DNA of 64,000 nucleotides from Oceanospirillum linum (GTDB lineage: Bacteria > Pseudomonadota > Gammaproteobacteria > Pseudomonadales > Halomonadaceae), in the NCBI RefSeq assembly GCF_001995095.2, contig NZ_MTSD02000002.1, positions 558,001 to 622,000 on the forward strand, written 5' to 3'. Below the pieces are notes generated by a model. It ran no database searches. It was given only the letters and a program-made list of their open reading frames with translations, and was not told the DNA's origin. Of this stretch, positions 1-8,792 are shown piece after piece (positions within the stretch are counted from its first letter, which is position 1; each line of letters begins with the position of its first letter). The position numbers were made by a program, and so were the translations under genes.

Positions 1-1354
1 CGGATGTCAGCCACCCTCGAATGGCATTAAGCTGGGCGGGATTCTGAATCCCGACGGAATGGCAATTTTGCTGATCGGCAAACCAGGCATCAAAGGCTTG
101 CCGATTTGCCAGCTGTTTGGCTTGGTTCACCACAGGTGCCAGCGGAATTCCCGCCAGATGCCAGATACCTAACGGCTGATCCGGTGTAATCACCACTTCC
201 TGTTCTGCAATCAGGCCATCGGCCACCACCGGCATCATCTCAACACTCAGCTGATCAAAACGCACTGTCTTATGCACGGGTTCCGCATCCGGCCACTGGC
301 AGCGATTCTGCCAGAATGGCGCACCCTGCCAGCGTTCTTCCAGCTGATAAAAGTCCCTTCCTATACGGGCAAAGCGATAAAACAGCCCTTCGACCCTATC
401 CCGATAAAAGCGTGCCGCAAGTTCAGCATCTGCAGGCTGACGAATCAGGGTATTGATCACCGCAGGTGCCTGTAGCGCTGATGACAACGCCTGAAAAATA
501 CCGTTACCGGATAGCGGATCAACCGCCATGGCGGCATCACCGACACGAATCCAGTTGCTGCCGATATTCTCCTCCACCAGCACAGGTGTGCTGATACGGC
601 CATGGGGCACGCCCACAGGTTTGGCATTTCCTGTAAACGCCTTAGCTTCAGGAATGGCAAGAAAACGCTGCTGGCAATACTTCGCCAGCTGTTGCTTGAC
701 GGGAAGTTCAGCTGCAGAGACATCCACCGTCAGCTGCAGATAGCGGCGACCATCTTCCAGCATCGCCATCCACGCCCAACCATCCGGCAGACTGATCGCC
801 ATGGAACGGCGCTGGCTAACAGATTCAGCCCCGTTATCACTGTGCCAATACTGCAACAGAGACAGTGTCTGTGGCCCCCGACTGCGGGCAAAGTCCGCCT
901 GAGGCGCTGCCCTACCACGGGCTTCCACCATAAAGTCCGCTGAAAGGCTTTCCCCGTTATCCAGCATCACCTGCACAGAAACGCTAGATTTATCGTTCAG
1001 TGCAACCAGTCCCTGAACCTGACGCACCCGTTGGCGGATTACATGAACACCCGCCGCCTCCAGATCCTGAAGAATCCCCGCATCCAGCTTTTTCCTTTCA
1101 ATCAGGGATTCAGTATTGGCACTGTTCGCTTCACCATTCCAATGCGCAGAACGGGCAGAAGGTTGCGGCAGACAACTCAGCCCCTTGCGAAAACCCGCAT
1201 GACGCAGCCCCTGAATCACCCGGTCTGAGATACCCTCGACCGCATCAAAGGGTCGGGCTTCTGTGACCAGAGTGACCTCATATCCAAGCGCCTTCATACC
1301 CAAAGCCACCGCTCCGCCAGCCGGGCCACCGCCCAGAATCAGAATCTGCGTCAT
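1..1354 (-). CDS. qhpG: QhpG-like FAD-dependent monooxygenase (partial, C-terminus beyond window)
   Basis: Reverse reading from the ATG at 1354 gives an open frame of 451 codons that leaves the window without a stop. The N-terminus carries a dinucleotide-binding GGGPAG motif (residues 8-13), and near residue 270 there is a second FAD motif of the form GDAAMAVDPLSGNG, as in p-hydroxybenzoate-hydroxylase and tryptophan-halogenase-like flavoproteins. In known qhp operons QhpG is the flavin monooxygenase that hydroxylates the tryptophan of QhpC on the way to cysteine tryptophylquinone; that role is assigned here from family and context. It starts 2 nt after the qhpE stop, so the two are probably translated together. 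The call is firm for the fold and strong for the function because all other qhp genes are adjacent. Confidence 0.88.
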   Translation of the reverse strand, partial: MTQILILGGGPAGGAVALGMKALGYEVTLVTEARPFDAVEGISDRVIQGLRHAGFRKGLSCLPQPSARSAHWNGEANSANTESLIERKKLDAGILQDLEAAGVHVIRQRVRQVQGLVALNDKSSVSVQVMLDNGESLSADFMVEARGRAAPQADFARSRGPQTLSLLQYWHSDNGAESVSQRRSMAISLPDGWAWMAMLEDGRRYLQLTVDVSAAELPVKQQLAKYCQQRFLAIPEAKAFTGNAKPVGVPHGRISTPVLVEENIGSNWIRVGDAAMAVDPLSGNGIFQALSSALQAPAVINTLIRQPADAELAARFYRDRVEGLFYRFARIGRDFYQLEERWQGAPFWQNRCQWPDAEPVHKTVRFDQLSVEMMPVVADGLIAEQEVVITPDQPLGIWHLAGIPLAPVVNQAKQLANRQAFDAWFADQQNCHSVGIQNPAQLNAIRGWLTS

Positions 1355-1356
1355 GC

Positions 1357-2079
1357 TTATAACCCTTCCTCTGTTTTACGCTCCAGCCCCTTATACGCCG
1401 CGCTTTCCCTAAGGAGTTCACGCACCTGAGAGGGACGCAGACGGGATGTATCTTCCGGTCGCGTCGCTATCAGATGAGCAATATGGCCGGTCATCCATGC
1501 CGTGCCCATACTGGCACCGGACTGCTGACCATCAAGGCTTTTCACATGGCCGCCAAAATCCCCTTGGGCGGTTTCCAGATAAGACCACTCATGCCTTTGG
1601 CAACGGGCATCGCCTGTCATACGGAACACACCGGGATAGGCTGCCGGATAGACCGCAGCTCCCTGAGCCGGGTTTGCCGCCGCCAGCAGCACACCGCTCC
1701 GCAGAGCGCTCAATACAGAGTTTTCCAGCTCTGACTTATCCTGACGTACACCAAGGCTCAGATTGATCAGGTCCACCTCCTGCTCCACCAGCCAGTCAAT
1801 GGCGGCGGATAGCTGCAAGGTGGTGGTGGAAAAGCTCTGCTGAAACACCTGAGCGCAATAGAAAGAAGCCATCGGTACCTGATGCCGGATCACCGCCAAC
1901 ACCCGTGAGCCATGCCCCAACTGATCCGGCATGGTCTCTTCCCGCCAGAGCGCCTGATCCCGAATCACAAAGGCAGCACTCTCAGCCACATGAGCAGCCT
2001 GATGCATAAGAAAGCCGCTATCAATAATACCGACCCTAATACCTCTCTTAACCCCTGGCTTGATGGAAGGTCTAGCCAT
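1357..2079 (-). CDS. qhpE: QhpE-like subtilisin-family maturation protease
   Basis: A 240-residue S8-type serine protease with the triad visible as Asp20 (GIIDSG), His56 (LGHGS) and Ser190 (SGASMGTA), and a probable oxyanion Asn136 in AAANP. It is short, with no signal peptide or prodomain, so it should act in the cytoplasm. In the QHNDH system QhpE cleaves the N-terminal leader from the cross-linked gamma subunit QhpC before export. The substrate gene qhpC lies in the same leftward cluster, and qhpE sits 2 nt from both qhpF upstream and qhpG downstream, an arrangement that indicates one transcript. The sequence GASM in place of the usual GTSM around the serine is a small deviation that does not remove any catalytic residue. 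Confidence 0.88.
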   Translation of the reverse strand: MARPSIKPGVKRGIRVGIIDSGFLMHQAAHVAESAAFVIRDQALWREETMPDQLGHGSRVLAVIRHQVPMASFYCAQVFQQSFSTTTLQLSAAIDWLVEQEVDLINLSLGVRQDKSELENSVLSALRSGVLLAAANPAQGAAVYPAAYPGVFRMTGDARCQRHEWSYLETAQGDFGGHVKSLDGQQSGASMGTAWMTGHIAHLIATRPEDTSRLRPSQVRELLRESAAYKGLERKTEEGL

Positions 2080-2081
2080 GA

Positions 2082-3857
2082 TCAGAAATCTCCGGGGCTA
2101 CAAGCCAATCCGTCATTATTACCTGATACCCGAATACGGCCATCCTTTAAGTGAAGGTACACATCGGCCTCCTGCAATGTGCTGGCTCTGTGACTGATCA
2201 GAATACGGGTACGACCGGTAAACAACCGATCCACCTGCTGAATAATCTCCCGTTCAGTTTCCGCATCTACAGCAGATGTTGCCTCATCCAGCACCAGAAT
2301 ATCCGGCTGTTGCAACAGGGCACGGGCGATGGCAATGCGCTGTTTCTGGCCACCGGAAAGCTGTTGTCCGCGCTCGCCCAATGGCGTATCCAGTCCTTCC
2401 GGCAATTGAGCGATCAGCGCACCCAACTGAGCTTGAATCGCAGCGGCTTTGACCTGCTCATCCGAAGCGGAAGGGTTCGCATAGCGAATGTTGTCGGTCA
2501 GACTGCCACGAAAAAGCACAATATCCTGGCTCACCACGGCGATACGCCGCCTCAGCTCCGACAGGTCGCAGTCGTGCAGATCAACCCCGTTATAGAAAAT
2601 TGCCCCCTGGTCCGGATCGTAGTGGCGATGCAGGAGGTCAATCAGTGTTGATTTACCGGAACCGGATGCTCCCATGATCGCCGCCTTTTTACCACCTAAG
2701 AGGCTAAAGGTCACACCATCCAGTATCTTCTGTGTACGCCCCTGATGGCTGAAGCTAACATTCTCGAAACGTAACGCTCCAACGTGCTCAGGCATACTTT
2801 CAACCTCATTGCCGTTAGCAACTGAAACTGGTTCCGAACGCAATTCCATTACACGATCAAGGCTCACCACCATACGCTGCAGGGAAACATACAAACCCAA
2901 CAGGCTCTGAACCGGCCCGATCGCCATGCCAAGATAAGTCGAGAATGCGATTAGCGCACCCAGCTGCCAGTCTCCCTGAATAACCCAATAGCCGCCCAAC
3001 AGAAAAACACCGGCACGGGAGATGGAAACCAATGTGGTCGGAATCGCTTGGGTGAAAAACTCCACCACCTGAAGTCTCAGCAGCTGATCCAGGTAGCCAT
3101 GCCCCAGCCCTTTCAGCTTACGGGCTTCAGAGCTTTCCTGCCCAACGGATTGAATAAACTTCATAACCGGCAGGGTCTCCACCAAAAAAGCCGACAGATC
3201 CGCCGAGCGCTCCCGCAATCGTCGGGTATGGCGCTCCACTTTACGCCGCATCCAACGCAACCAAAGTATCTCAAGAGGCACCAACACCAGAACGATCAGG
3301 GTTAACTCCCAGGAGAGCATCAGCATCATCGCCAACGCACCGATCAGCCCCAGAATGCCGGAAACAGACGCAAACAGCGCATCCACGGCGAAACGCTGAA
3401 TCTGGGCTACGTCGCCATCCAACCGGGACATAAGATCACCGATCCGGCGACGGGAATAAAAGGCAGGTGATAGTTTCTGCAGATGGCCGTACAGATCTTC
3501 CCGCAGAGCAAACAGAACCCGTCCAGACAGACGGGTATGACAATAACGGTTAAAACCAGAAAGTACTGTATTAAGGATACCTACAGCCACCATCGCACCT
3601 GCGATCTGTAGCAGCACGGAATAGTCTTTAGCCAGTAAACCATCGTCGATCAACATCTTGGTTAACCAGGGCTGCAGTAACACCATCATAGAGACCAGCA
3701 AAGACAGCCCCAGAACCATAAGAATGGCTTTCTTTTGTGGTTTTATAAAACTGAACAGCCAGCTTAAACTCATCTCATGATTATATTGAAAAGATTGATT
3801 CGCGCCCTCCCCGGCTCTATTTGAATTATCAATAATCCGGGTTAACCATCTGACCAT
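2082..3857 (-). CDS. qhpF: QhpF-like ABC transporter (membrane domain fused to ATPase)
   Basis: A 591-residue half-transporter with an N-terminal six-helix exporter domain (about residues 40-330) and a C-terminal nucleotide-binding domain. The latter shows Walker A GASGSGKST, the LSGGQ signature and Walker B ILVLDEATSAVD. Exporters of this type act as homodimers in the inner membrane. In the qhp system QhpF is required for enzyme formation and is thought to move the processed gamma subunit to the periplasm. The start at 3857 is preceded by GGAG with 6 nt spacing; an internal ATG at 3773 would remove 28 residues that look non-membrane. The gene follows the porin gene after a gap of about 230 nt and is tightly linked to qhpE and qhpG. 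Confidence 0.87.
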   Translation of the reverse strand: MVRWLTRIIDNSNRAGEGANQSFQYNHEMSLSWLFSFIKPQKKAILMVLGLSLLVSMMVLLQPWLTKMLIDDGLLAKDYSVLLQIAGAMVAVGILNTVLSGFNRYCHTRLSGRVLFALREDLYGHLQKLSPAFYSRRRIGDLMSRLDGDVAQIQRFAVDALFASVSGILGLIGALAMMLMLSWELTLIVLVLVPLEILWLRWMRRKVERHTRRLRERSADLSAFLVETLPVMKFIQSVGQESSEARKLKGLGHGYLDQLLRLQVVEFFTQAIPTTLVSISRAGVFLLGGYWVIQGDWQLGALIAFSTYLGMAIGPVQSLLGLYVSLQRMVVSLDRVMELRSEPVSVANGNEVESMPEHVGALRFENVSFSHQGRTQKILDGVTFSLLGGKKAAIMGASGSGKSTLIDLLHRHYDPDQGAIFYNGVDLHDCDLSELRRRIAVVSQDIVLFRGSLTDNIRYANPSASDEQVKAAAIQAQLGALIAQLPEGLDTPLGERGQQLSGGQKQRIAIARALLQQPDILVLDEATSAVDAETEREIIQQVDRLFTGRTRILISHRASTLQEADVYLHLKDGRIRVSGNNDGLACSPGDF

Positions 3858-4085
3858 TAAAAGCTCCGATTGAGTATGTCTTGCTGTCTTTATGATGTTG
3901 TATTGCCCCTGGCAATAGCCTTGCTCTCATTTCCATCCTTGGGATCCAAAGGTCTCATCTCCATTACTCAAGCAGTAATACTCACAGCAGACGGGCAGAC
4001 TTGGCTACATGATGATCTTCAGCAGAGAAGTACATGGAGCTTTGAACGTTCCGTTTACTTACAGAGCTTAACTATAACGAGCCGA

Positions 4086-5411
4086 TCAATAGTTAAACAT
4101 CACCATCGCCTGCATATAGATATTCTTATCATCGTTACCCTGCAAACCTGTATTAACAGTTCCTTCAGGTTCATAGACGCCGATTAGAGGAATCACACTG
4201 AAATTATCATTAATACCCCAGAAGGCGTACAGATCCAGCTCTTTAGCTTCGAAATCATTATTCTCTTCTTTACCAAATTTCCAGTATTGGACACCCAGTG
4301 CGATATTTTCCTGCGGTAACAAGGTGATATCCAAGCGGTTAACATTATTACCCGAGTTAAATGGGCCGGCATAATTAGCTGCGACCTCACCCTGAAACCA
4401 AGTACCAAAACCACGGGTTACACCGAAAAATAAAGGATCAAAGCTCTCATCATCTGCTGTACCTGCTTTATCACCAGAAAAAATGGCATAGCGGTAATTA
4501 ACAATCGGCGTCCAAGGTAGGCCTGAGAACATCCAACCTGCCTCTGCAGTCCAGGCTGTAGCATCTTTTTTTGCCTGATCACCACCACTTTCTATCGCGT
4601 ATTCAAAATTCAGAAATAACTCTTCAACACCCGCAGTACCCTGAGCACGTACACTGAAGGTATTCATACCATCACGGTTGTCGTACAGACCTAAGCCTTT
4701 GCCTACATCCAGATCAGTCACCCTCATATAGCTGACACCGATAGTTCCCAAACTCCCATCAACGTATTCCAGGTTAACACCGGTCAGTTCCGGTCTCTGT
4801 TGGAAATTATTGTCAGATTTTAACCAGAACAGGTCGCCACGAACCGGACCGTCAGGGTCTACTTTCAGAATCAGGGTATTATCAAAACTTTTACGACCGG
4901 CCAAATAGTATGCACCGCCACGATCCAGACTGCCGTTCGAGAACTGATCGAAACCTTCACCCGGACTCAAGGCATCGCCGGCAATCAAAAAACCATCACC
5001 CAAAACAAAATTCTGACGCCCTGCGGACAGATCAAGTAAACCGTCTTTGTAGCGCCAACCGACAAACGCATTTTCCAGATGAGCTTTACTCTCATCGCCC
5101 GTGGTAAAGCCACCGGCGTCGCCATCACCAAAAGTCCCCAGCGCGATAACTCCAAGCGAACCATAAATGGAGTGATCGATATTTATCTGACGCGTCGCTG
5201 CCAGGTCGCCTTTGATATAAGCTTCCTGCCAATGTTTATCACCCGGAGTACCGGTATAATTTTCACCGGCAGACATCACTGAAGCGGCAGCCTCCACATT
5301 AAATTCAATACTTCCACGATCACTCTCAGAGATTACTGCCGCCTGAACATAGGCCGGCAAACTTGCCAGAAAAATAGCATTGCATAGAGGTTTTCTGATG
5401 GCTTTTAACAT
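4086..5411 (-). CDS. Outer-membrane porin-like beta-barrel protein
   Basis: A 441-residue protein with a signal peptide (hydrophobic run ending in AYVQA at about residue 24), many alternating hydrophobic/polar strands and a C-terminal aromatic residue (FNY), as in outer-membrane barrels. Sequence stretches such as GFDQFSNGSLDRGG and AGRQNF resemble uncharacterised alginate-export or OprD-like porins, but I cannot place it in a named family. It interrupts the qhp cluster between qhpB and qhpF on the same strand, which suggests that it passes the amine substrate, or an aldehyde product, across the outer membrane; this is inferred from position only. It has its own upstream gap of about 330 nt and may be separately transcribed. 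Confidence 0.7.
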   Translation of the reverse strand: MLKAIRKPLCNAIFLASLPAYVQAAVISESDRGSIEFNVEAAASVMSAGENYTGTPGDKHWQEAYIKGDLAATRQINIDHSIYGSLGVIALGTFGDGDAGGFTTGDESKAHLENAFVGWRYKDGLLDLSAGRQNFVLGDGFLIAGDALSPGEGFDQFSNGSLDRGGAYYLAGRKSFDNTLILKVDPDGPVRGDLFWLKSDNNFQQRPELTGVNLEYVDGSLGTIGVSYMRVTDLDVGKGLGLYDNRDGMNTFSVRAQGTAGVEELFLNFEYAIESGGDQAKKDATAWTAEAGWMFSGLPWTPIVNYRYAIFSGDKAGTADDESFDPLFFGVTRGFGTWFQGEVAANYAGPFNSGNNVNRLDITLLPQENIALGVQYWKFGKEENNDFEAKELDLYAFWGINDNFSVIPLIGVYEPEGTVNTGLQGNDDKNIYMQAMVMFNY

Positions 5412-5740
5412 TTTTCAGTCCTGCTCGTTGTTATTATTTCTTTAATATTGATGCATTGGGTCTAAGGCTATATTGCTCATCCTGCCTAAAAGGCTCTTGG
5501 CATTTATTGTCAATACTTTCCTGCACTTGCTTGCGTATATTTCACACATCTTTGCCATAAAATGGCATTAAGAATGCTTTTCAGGTCATACTGAACTCTT
5601 CAGCGAATAGCAGCCAAAACTGTTCAGGCTATTAGGAAATGACTTGATTCCAGCATCCCGAAGCTAAAACTATCGGGGCTCTGTAAAAGTGACCTAAAGG
5701 GAAGAGCGCCCTTTAGGTCGGAGTGAAGATGAAACAACCC
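5412..5740. other. Intergenic gap between qhpB and the porin gene
   Basis: No credible gene is seen here. Next to the qhpB stop lies a strong hairpin (listed separately). The rest probably holds the porin promoter on the minus strand: reverse reading shows a TTGACA at about 5507-5512 but no convincing -10 box, so I do not call it. Confidence 0.4.
5691..5719 (-). terminator. Hairpin after qhpB, probable terminator or mRNA stabiliser
   Basis: GACCTAAAGGG (5691-5701) and CCCTTTAGGTC (5709-5719) form a perfect 11-bp stem with a 7-nt loop, 22 nt beyond the qhpB stop. On the minus strand it is followed by ACTTTTAC, a weak U tract, so termination may be partial and leave some read-through into the porin gene. 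Confidence 0.6.
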
Positions 5741-6925
5741 CTATTCCAGCACTGACAGGCGTAAATCAGAAGTGGACATATCGCCGGGCATTTGTATGTA
5801 GCCAATGCGCTCCAGGTTATCTGGTTCATGAACCGAGATGGTGTTTCCGGCGCCTCCCACGTAGATCTTCTGACCATCCTGGGTCATGTTGATGTTGTAG
5901 TAGGTGTGCTCCATACCGTGAACACCCAGGGTTTTACCCGTTTTCAGGTTGTGTTTGGACAACTGATTGAAAGAGCCAAACATCACATCCTTGTTGTTCG
6001 GGTCGGTTACCCAGTTAAAGACGATAAACTCGAACGGCACCGTCTCGATGGATTCCACATCGCCATTTTTCAGGTCGATGCGCACATGCCCCCAGAGGAA
6101 ATCCGCCTTGGACTCATCACCCGGCTCGCCGTTCCAGCGAATGGTGAAGTACGGCATGATAAATTCACCCACGTGCTCACCCATGCTGTGCATGGCAAAA
6201 GCATCCGGTGGAACCCACTTGTCCGGTGCTCGCTCCCAGTTCTGCAGCGGTGTAATCAGACGGGTTTTACCGTTATCCGGGTTGATCGCTTTGATATCGC
6301 CACCACCCAGAATCACTTCGCCATTTTCCATCGCCGCGATCTTGGTGATACGACGATCCACCGGGAAGGTACGATCCGGCAGAACATTAAGACCCGCATC
6401 GGTGTTGTATACCGCAAGGCGCGGCGGCATGGTTTCAAAGCGGTCGATGTGTTTACGTACCGGGTTCTGGACTGTGTACAACTCTTTACCATCCGCGCTC
6501 ACCGCCAGCGAGATAAAAGTCTTTACCTGCACATTGGCGTAAGACTGTTTCGCCGAGAAGGTGACCTCACAGTTGGTGATATCGATGCCGTAAACATCTT
6601 CCATCATGTTCGATAGCACATAAGCGGTACGGCCATCCGGCGAGATGGCGATAGAGCCGTTACCAAAGGTACCCGGCACATCACAGCTGTGCAGCAGCTT
6701 GTCAGTTTCGGTATCGACCACATGCAGCTTGTTCGGACGGGTTACCGTCAGCATGTACTCATGACCACCAGCCTTCATCTCTGTCATTCCGCCGTTATCG
6801 GCACCAGGCATTCCGGCACAGCCGGTTAAAACCGCACCGGCACCCAGAAGAGAGCCCAGTGCTGCGGTGCGTACTGCACCTGTCAGTCTTGAAAATACGG
6901 GTTTTATCATCTTGTTATTCTCCAC
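5741..6925 (-). CDS. qhpB: Quinohemoprotein amine dehydrogenase beta subunit
   Basis: A 394-residue protein of the QHNDH beta subunit family, a seven-bladed propeller built from YVTN-like repeats (for example TAYVLSNMMEDVYGIDI and KIYVGGAGNTISV). The subunit packs against the alpha subunit and the quinone-bearing gamma subunit in the periplasm. The N-terminus has a basic segment, a hydrophobic core and LTGC at residues 33-36, which fits a lipoprotein signal with Cys36 as the modified residue. Alanine at +2 would direct it to the outer membrane. This makes the subunit a probable membrane anchor for the complex. It lies 33 nt after qhpC and is the last structural gene before the hairpin at 5691-5719. 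Confidence 0.92.
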   Translation of the reverse strand: MENNKMIKPVFSRLTGAVRTAALGSLLGAGAVLTGCAGMPGADNGGMTEMKAGGHEYMLTVTRPNKLHVVDTETDKLLHSCDVPGTFGNGSIAISPDGRTAYVLSNMMEDVYGIDITNCEVTFSAKQSYANVQVKTFISLAVSADGKELYTVQNPVRKHIDRFETMPPRLAVYNTDAGLNVLPDRTFPVDRRITKIAAMENGEVILGGGDIKAINPDNGKTRLITPLQNWERAPDKWVPPDAFAMHSMGEHVGEFIMPYFTIRWNGEPGDESKADFLWGHVRIDLKNGDVESIETVPFEFIVFNWVTDPNNKDVMFGSFNQLSKHNLKTGKTLGVHGMEHTYYNINMTQDGQKIYVGGAGNTISVHEPDNLERIGYIQMPGDMSTSDLRLSVLE

Positions 6926-6958
6926 AATCCACTTCGGTCTCTCCCCCGAGGGGATCGC

Positions 6959-7279
6959 TTATTCTTCCGGGAAAATACTGTCCAGTTTACGCCAGTCTTC
7001 ATCGGCCTTAACCACATCCTGCGACCAGTTAGGGTGCGAACTCATGGTGTCGGGCACCTGAGCCGGCCACCAGCAGGCATCGGCACAACCGTACAGATCC
7101 GCTTCCATCGGCTGACACAAAGAGCCCAGCCCCCCGAACGGATCCACTTCCCAGCCCGGATCGTTAACCGAGGTACAGCCGACAATGGATTGCATCGCCA
7201 CTACATCTTCCACCTGATCAGGAGAAACCGTGCGGTCGAGCATTTTTGCTTTCTTGTTAAATGATTTGAGATGTTTCAT
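6959..7279 (-). CDS. qhpC: Quinohemoprotein amine dehydrogenase gamma subunit (CTQ-bearing)
   Basis: A 106-residue precursor of the small catalytic subunit. The family has three Cys-to-acid thioether bonds and a cysteine tryptophylquinone cofactor, and all eight residues are present with the known spacing: Cys35-Glu44, Cys55-Asp61, Cys69-Asp77, and Cys65-Trp71 for the cofactor. The offset to mature numbering is 28, so residues 1-28 are the leader and cleavage would follow VVA. The leader is rich in charged residues and is not a Sec signal, in line with leader-guided modification in the cytoplasm by QhpD and removal by QhpE. The start codon overlaps the qhpD stop (ATGA, 4 nt), which couples the substrate to its maturase. 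Confidence 0.95.
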   Translation of the reverse strand: MKHLKSFNKKAKMLDRTVSPDQVEDVVAMQSIVGCTSVNDPGWEVDPFGGLGSLCQPMEADLYGCADACWWPAQVPDTMSSHPNWSQDVVKADEDWRKLDSIFPEE

Positions 7280-8709
7280 CGGGAATTCCTTCTTGGAGAT
7301 ACATATGTATCAAAGAACGCCGGGTTCTCCAGCATGATGCGGGTGTAGACATCCACACCGAAATCCACCCAGTCACGCAACAGATCACAGTAGTGATAGG
7401 ATGGGGTGCTCGCATCGCCGTACTTAGCATAACTTTCGTGATAACAACCACCGGAACAGATATTGCGGATACGGCAGGTCTCACAACCGGTATCGGTACG
7501 GTCGAGACGCTGCTCTACAAAAGCGGATAACTGAGGCTTGTTGATACCGGCATCCACATCACCAAAGGTAGGTAGTTCTGAGCCGGTGAAGCGGTGACAC
7601 AGATTAATACCACCTTTGGTATCCACCGCTAACAGGGCGACACCTGCTCCACAGGGCAGCTGTTTCTTGTTGCCTTCGTGCAGGTCCGTCATCAGCTGAT
7701 GCATATTACCGAAACCGAAATTCTGATGATTCAGTGCCGCTTTCAGGTACTTACGTCCCAGATGCTTCATGCCCTCAAACACGGCTTTCATCTCATCAGC
7801 ATTCAGGTTAAAGGCACTGATATCGCCGGAGGTCACTGGACCAAAGCCCACCTCGGCAAAGCCCAGATCATGATGCAGGTGATCGAAGATCGCTTCCACG
7901 TCGGTAATGCCGTGGGTCAGGGTGACCCTGCAACCCACCGGACGGGAATCATAGCGGGCCAGCAGCTGGCCTACCTTCTTCTTCACCACGTCATAGGTTC
8001 CCTGCCCGCCCACGGTGATACGGTTTTTATCGTGCATCGCCTTAGGGCCATCCATGGAGATGGTCAGCCCAAAGTTATGGTCGTTAAACCACTCCACCAG
8101 ATCATCCGTCAGCAGGGTGGCGTTGGTGGTCATGGTGAAACTCACCTCAGCTTCCAACTCTGCAAAACGCGCTTCGCAATAGGCCACCACCTCACGGATC
8201 AGGGGCATATTGGTCAGCGGCTCGCCGCCGAAGAAGACCACATTGTACTGACGCTGATCCGGGGATTCCTCCAGCAGCATCTCAACTGATTTGATCGCCG
8301 TTTCCACCGACATCTTGTCGCCCTTGGATGGCGTGGTCAGATCTTCCTTGTAGCAGTACGTGCAGCTCAAGTTACAACCGGTATTGGTGTTCAATACGAT
8401 GGTTGTCAGCGGGAACTGATTCACCTGCTGCGGCTCATGATTAATCTGCACCACACCACCATCGGAAAGCACTTTCAGCGCCTTCAGTTCTTCGATGGTT
8501 TCCATCACATCATCGGCGGCATAACGGCCCTGAAAGCGATCACGGATCATGCCTGCAGTGACATCCTCCTGATCCGCGAACAGCTCAATAAGCTCGCGGC
8601 TCAGGCCTTCCAGTTCAAACAGGCTGCTGGTGGGAATATGAAACAGCATTTTGCGCGTTTCCACATCCACCAGATGCATATTGGGTTTAACCAGGGATAA
8701 GGAACCCAT
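7276..8709 (-). CDS. qhpD: QhpD radical SAM peptide-thioether maturase
   Basis: A 477-residue radical SAM protein with the cluster motif CNLSCTYC at Cys112, Cys116 and Cys119, and a C-terminal SPASM-type cysteine region ([14 protein letters not shown], then CDLL) for auxiliary iron-sulphur clusters. QhpD installs the three intra-peptide thioether bonds between cysteines and Asp/Glu side chains of QhpC, and all target residues are present in the QhpC of this window. The N-terminal 100 residues resemble a peptide-recognition (PqqD/RRE-like) winged helix that would bind the QhpC leader. The ATG at 8709 follows GAGG with 5 nt spacing. The gene overlaps qhpC by 4 nt. Confidence 0.94.
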   Translation of the reverse strand: MGSLSLVKPNMHLVDVETRKMLFHIPTSSLFELEGLSRELIELFADQEDVTAGMIRDRFQGRYAADDVMETIEELKALKVLSDGGVVQINHEPQQVNQFPLTTIVLNTNTGCNLSCTYCYKEDLTTPSKGDKMSVETAIKSVEMLLEESPDQRQYNVVFFGGEPLTNMPLIREVVAYCEARFAELEAEVSFTMTTNATLLTDDLVEWFNDHNFGLTISMDGPKAMHDKNRITVGGQGTYDVVKKKVGQLLARYDSRPVGCRVTLTHGITDVEAIFDHLHHDLGFAEVGFGPVTSGDISAFNLNADEMKAVFEGMKHLGRKYLKAALNHQNFGFGNMHQLMTDLHEGNKKQLPCGAGVALLAVDTKGGINLCHRFTGSELPTFGDVDAGINKPQLSAFVEQRLDRTDTGCETCRIRNICSGGCYHESYAKYGDASTPSYHYCDLLRDWVDFGVDVYTRIMLENPAFFDTYVSPRRNSR

Positions 8710-8732
8710 GTTGACCTCACTTATTGTTATCC

Positions 8733-8757
8733 CACCTCCGGCCAGTTGCCGGAGGTG
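8733..8757 (-). other. Strong hairpin between qhpA and qhpD
   Basis: CACCTCCGGC (8733-8742) and GCCGGAGGTG (8748-8757) form a perfect 10-bp G+C-rich stem with loop CAGTT, in the 83-nt gap between the qhpA stop and the qhpD start. There is no U run after it on the minus strand, so it is more likely a processing or stability element than a full terminator. Confidence 0.65.
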
Positions 8758-8792
8758 CTTCTGTTCTGAGGTGGTTCAGTGTCCAGATCGGA

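Noticed and set aside
5792-6616. Long plus-strand frame of 274 codons opposite qhpB
   Set aside because: It is the shadow of the beta subunit gene; it shows no ribosome site or recognisable domain, and the minus-strand product is a firm family match.
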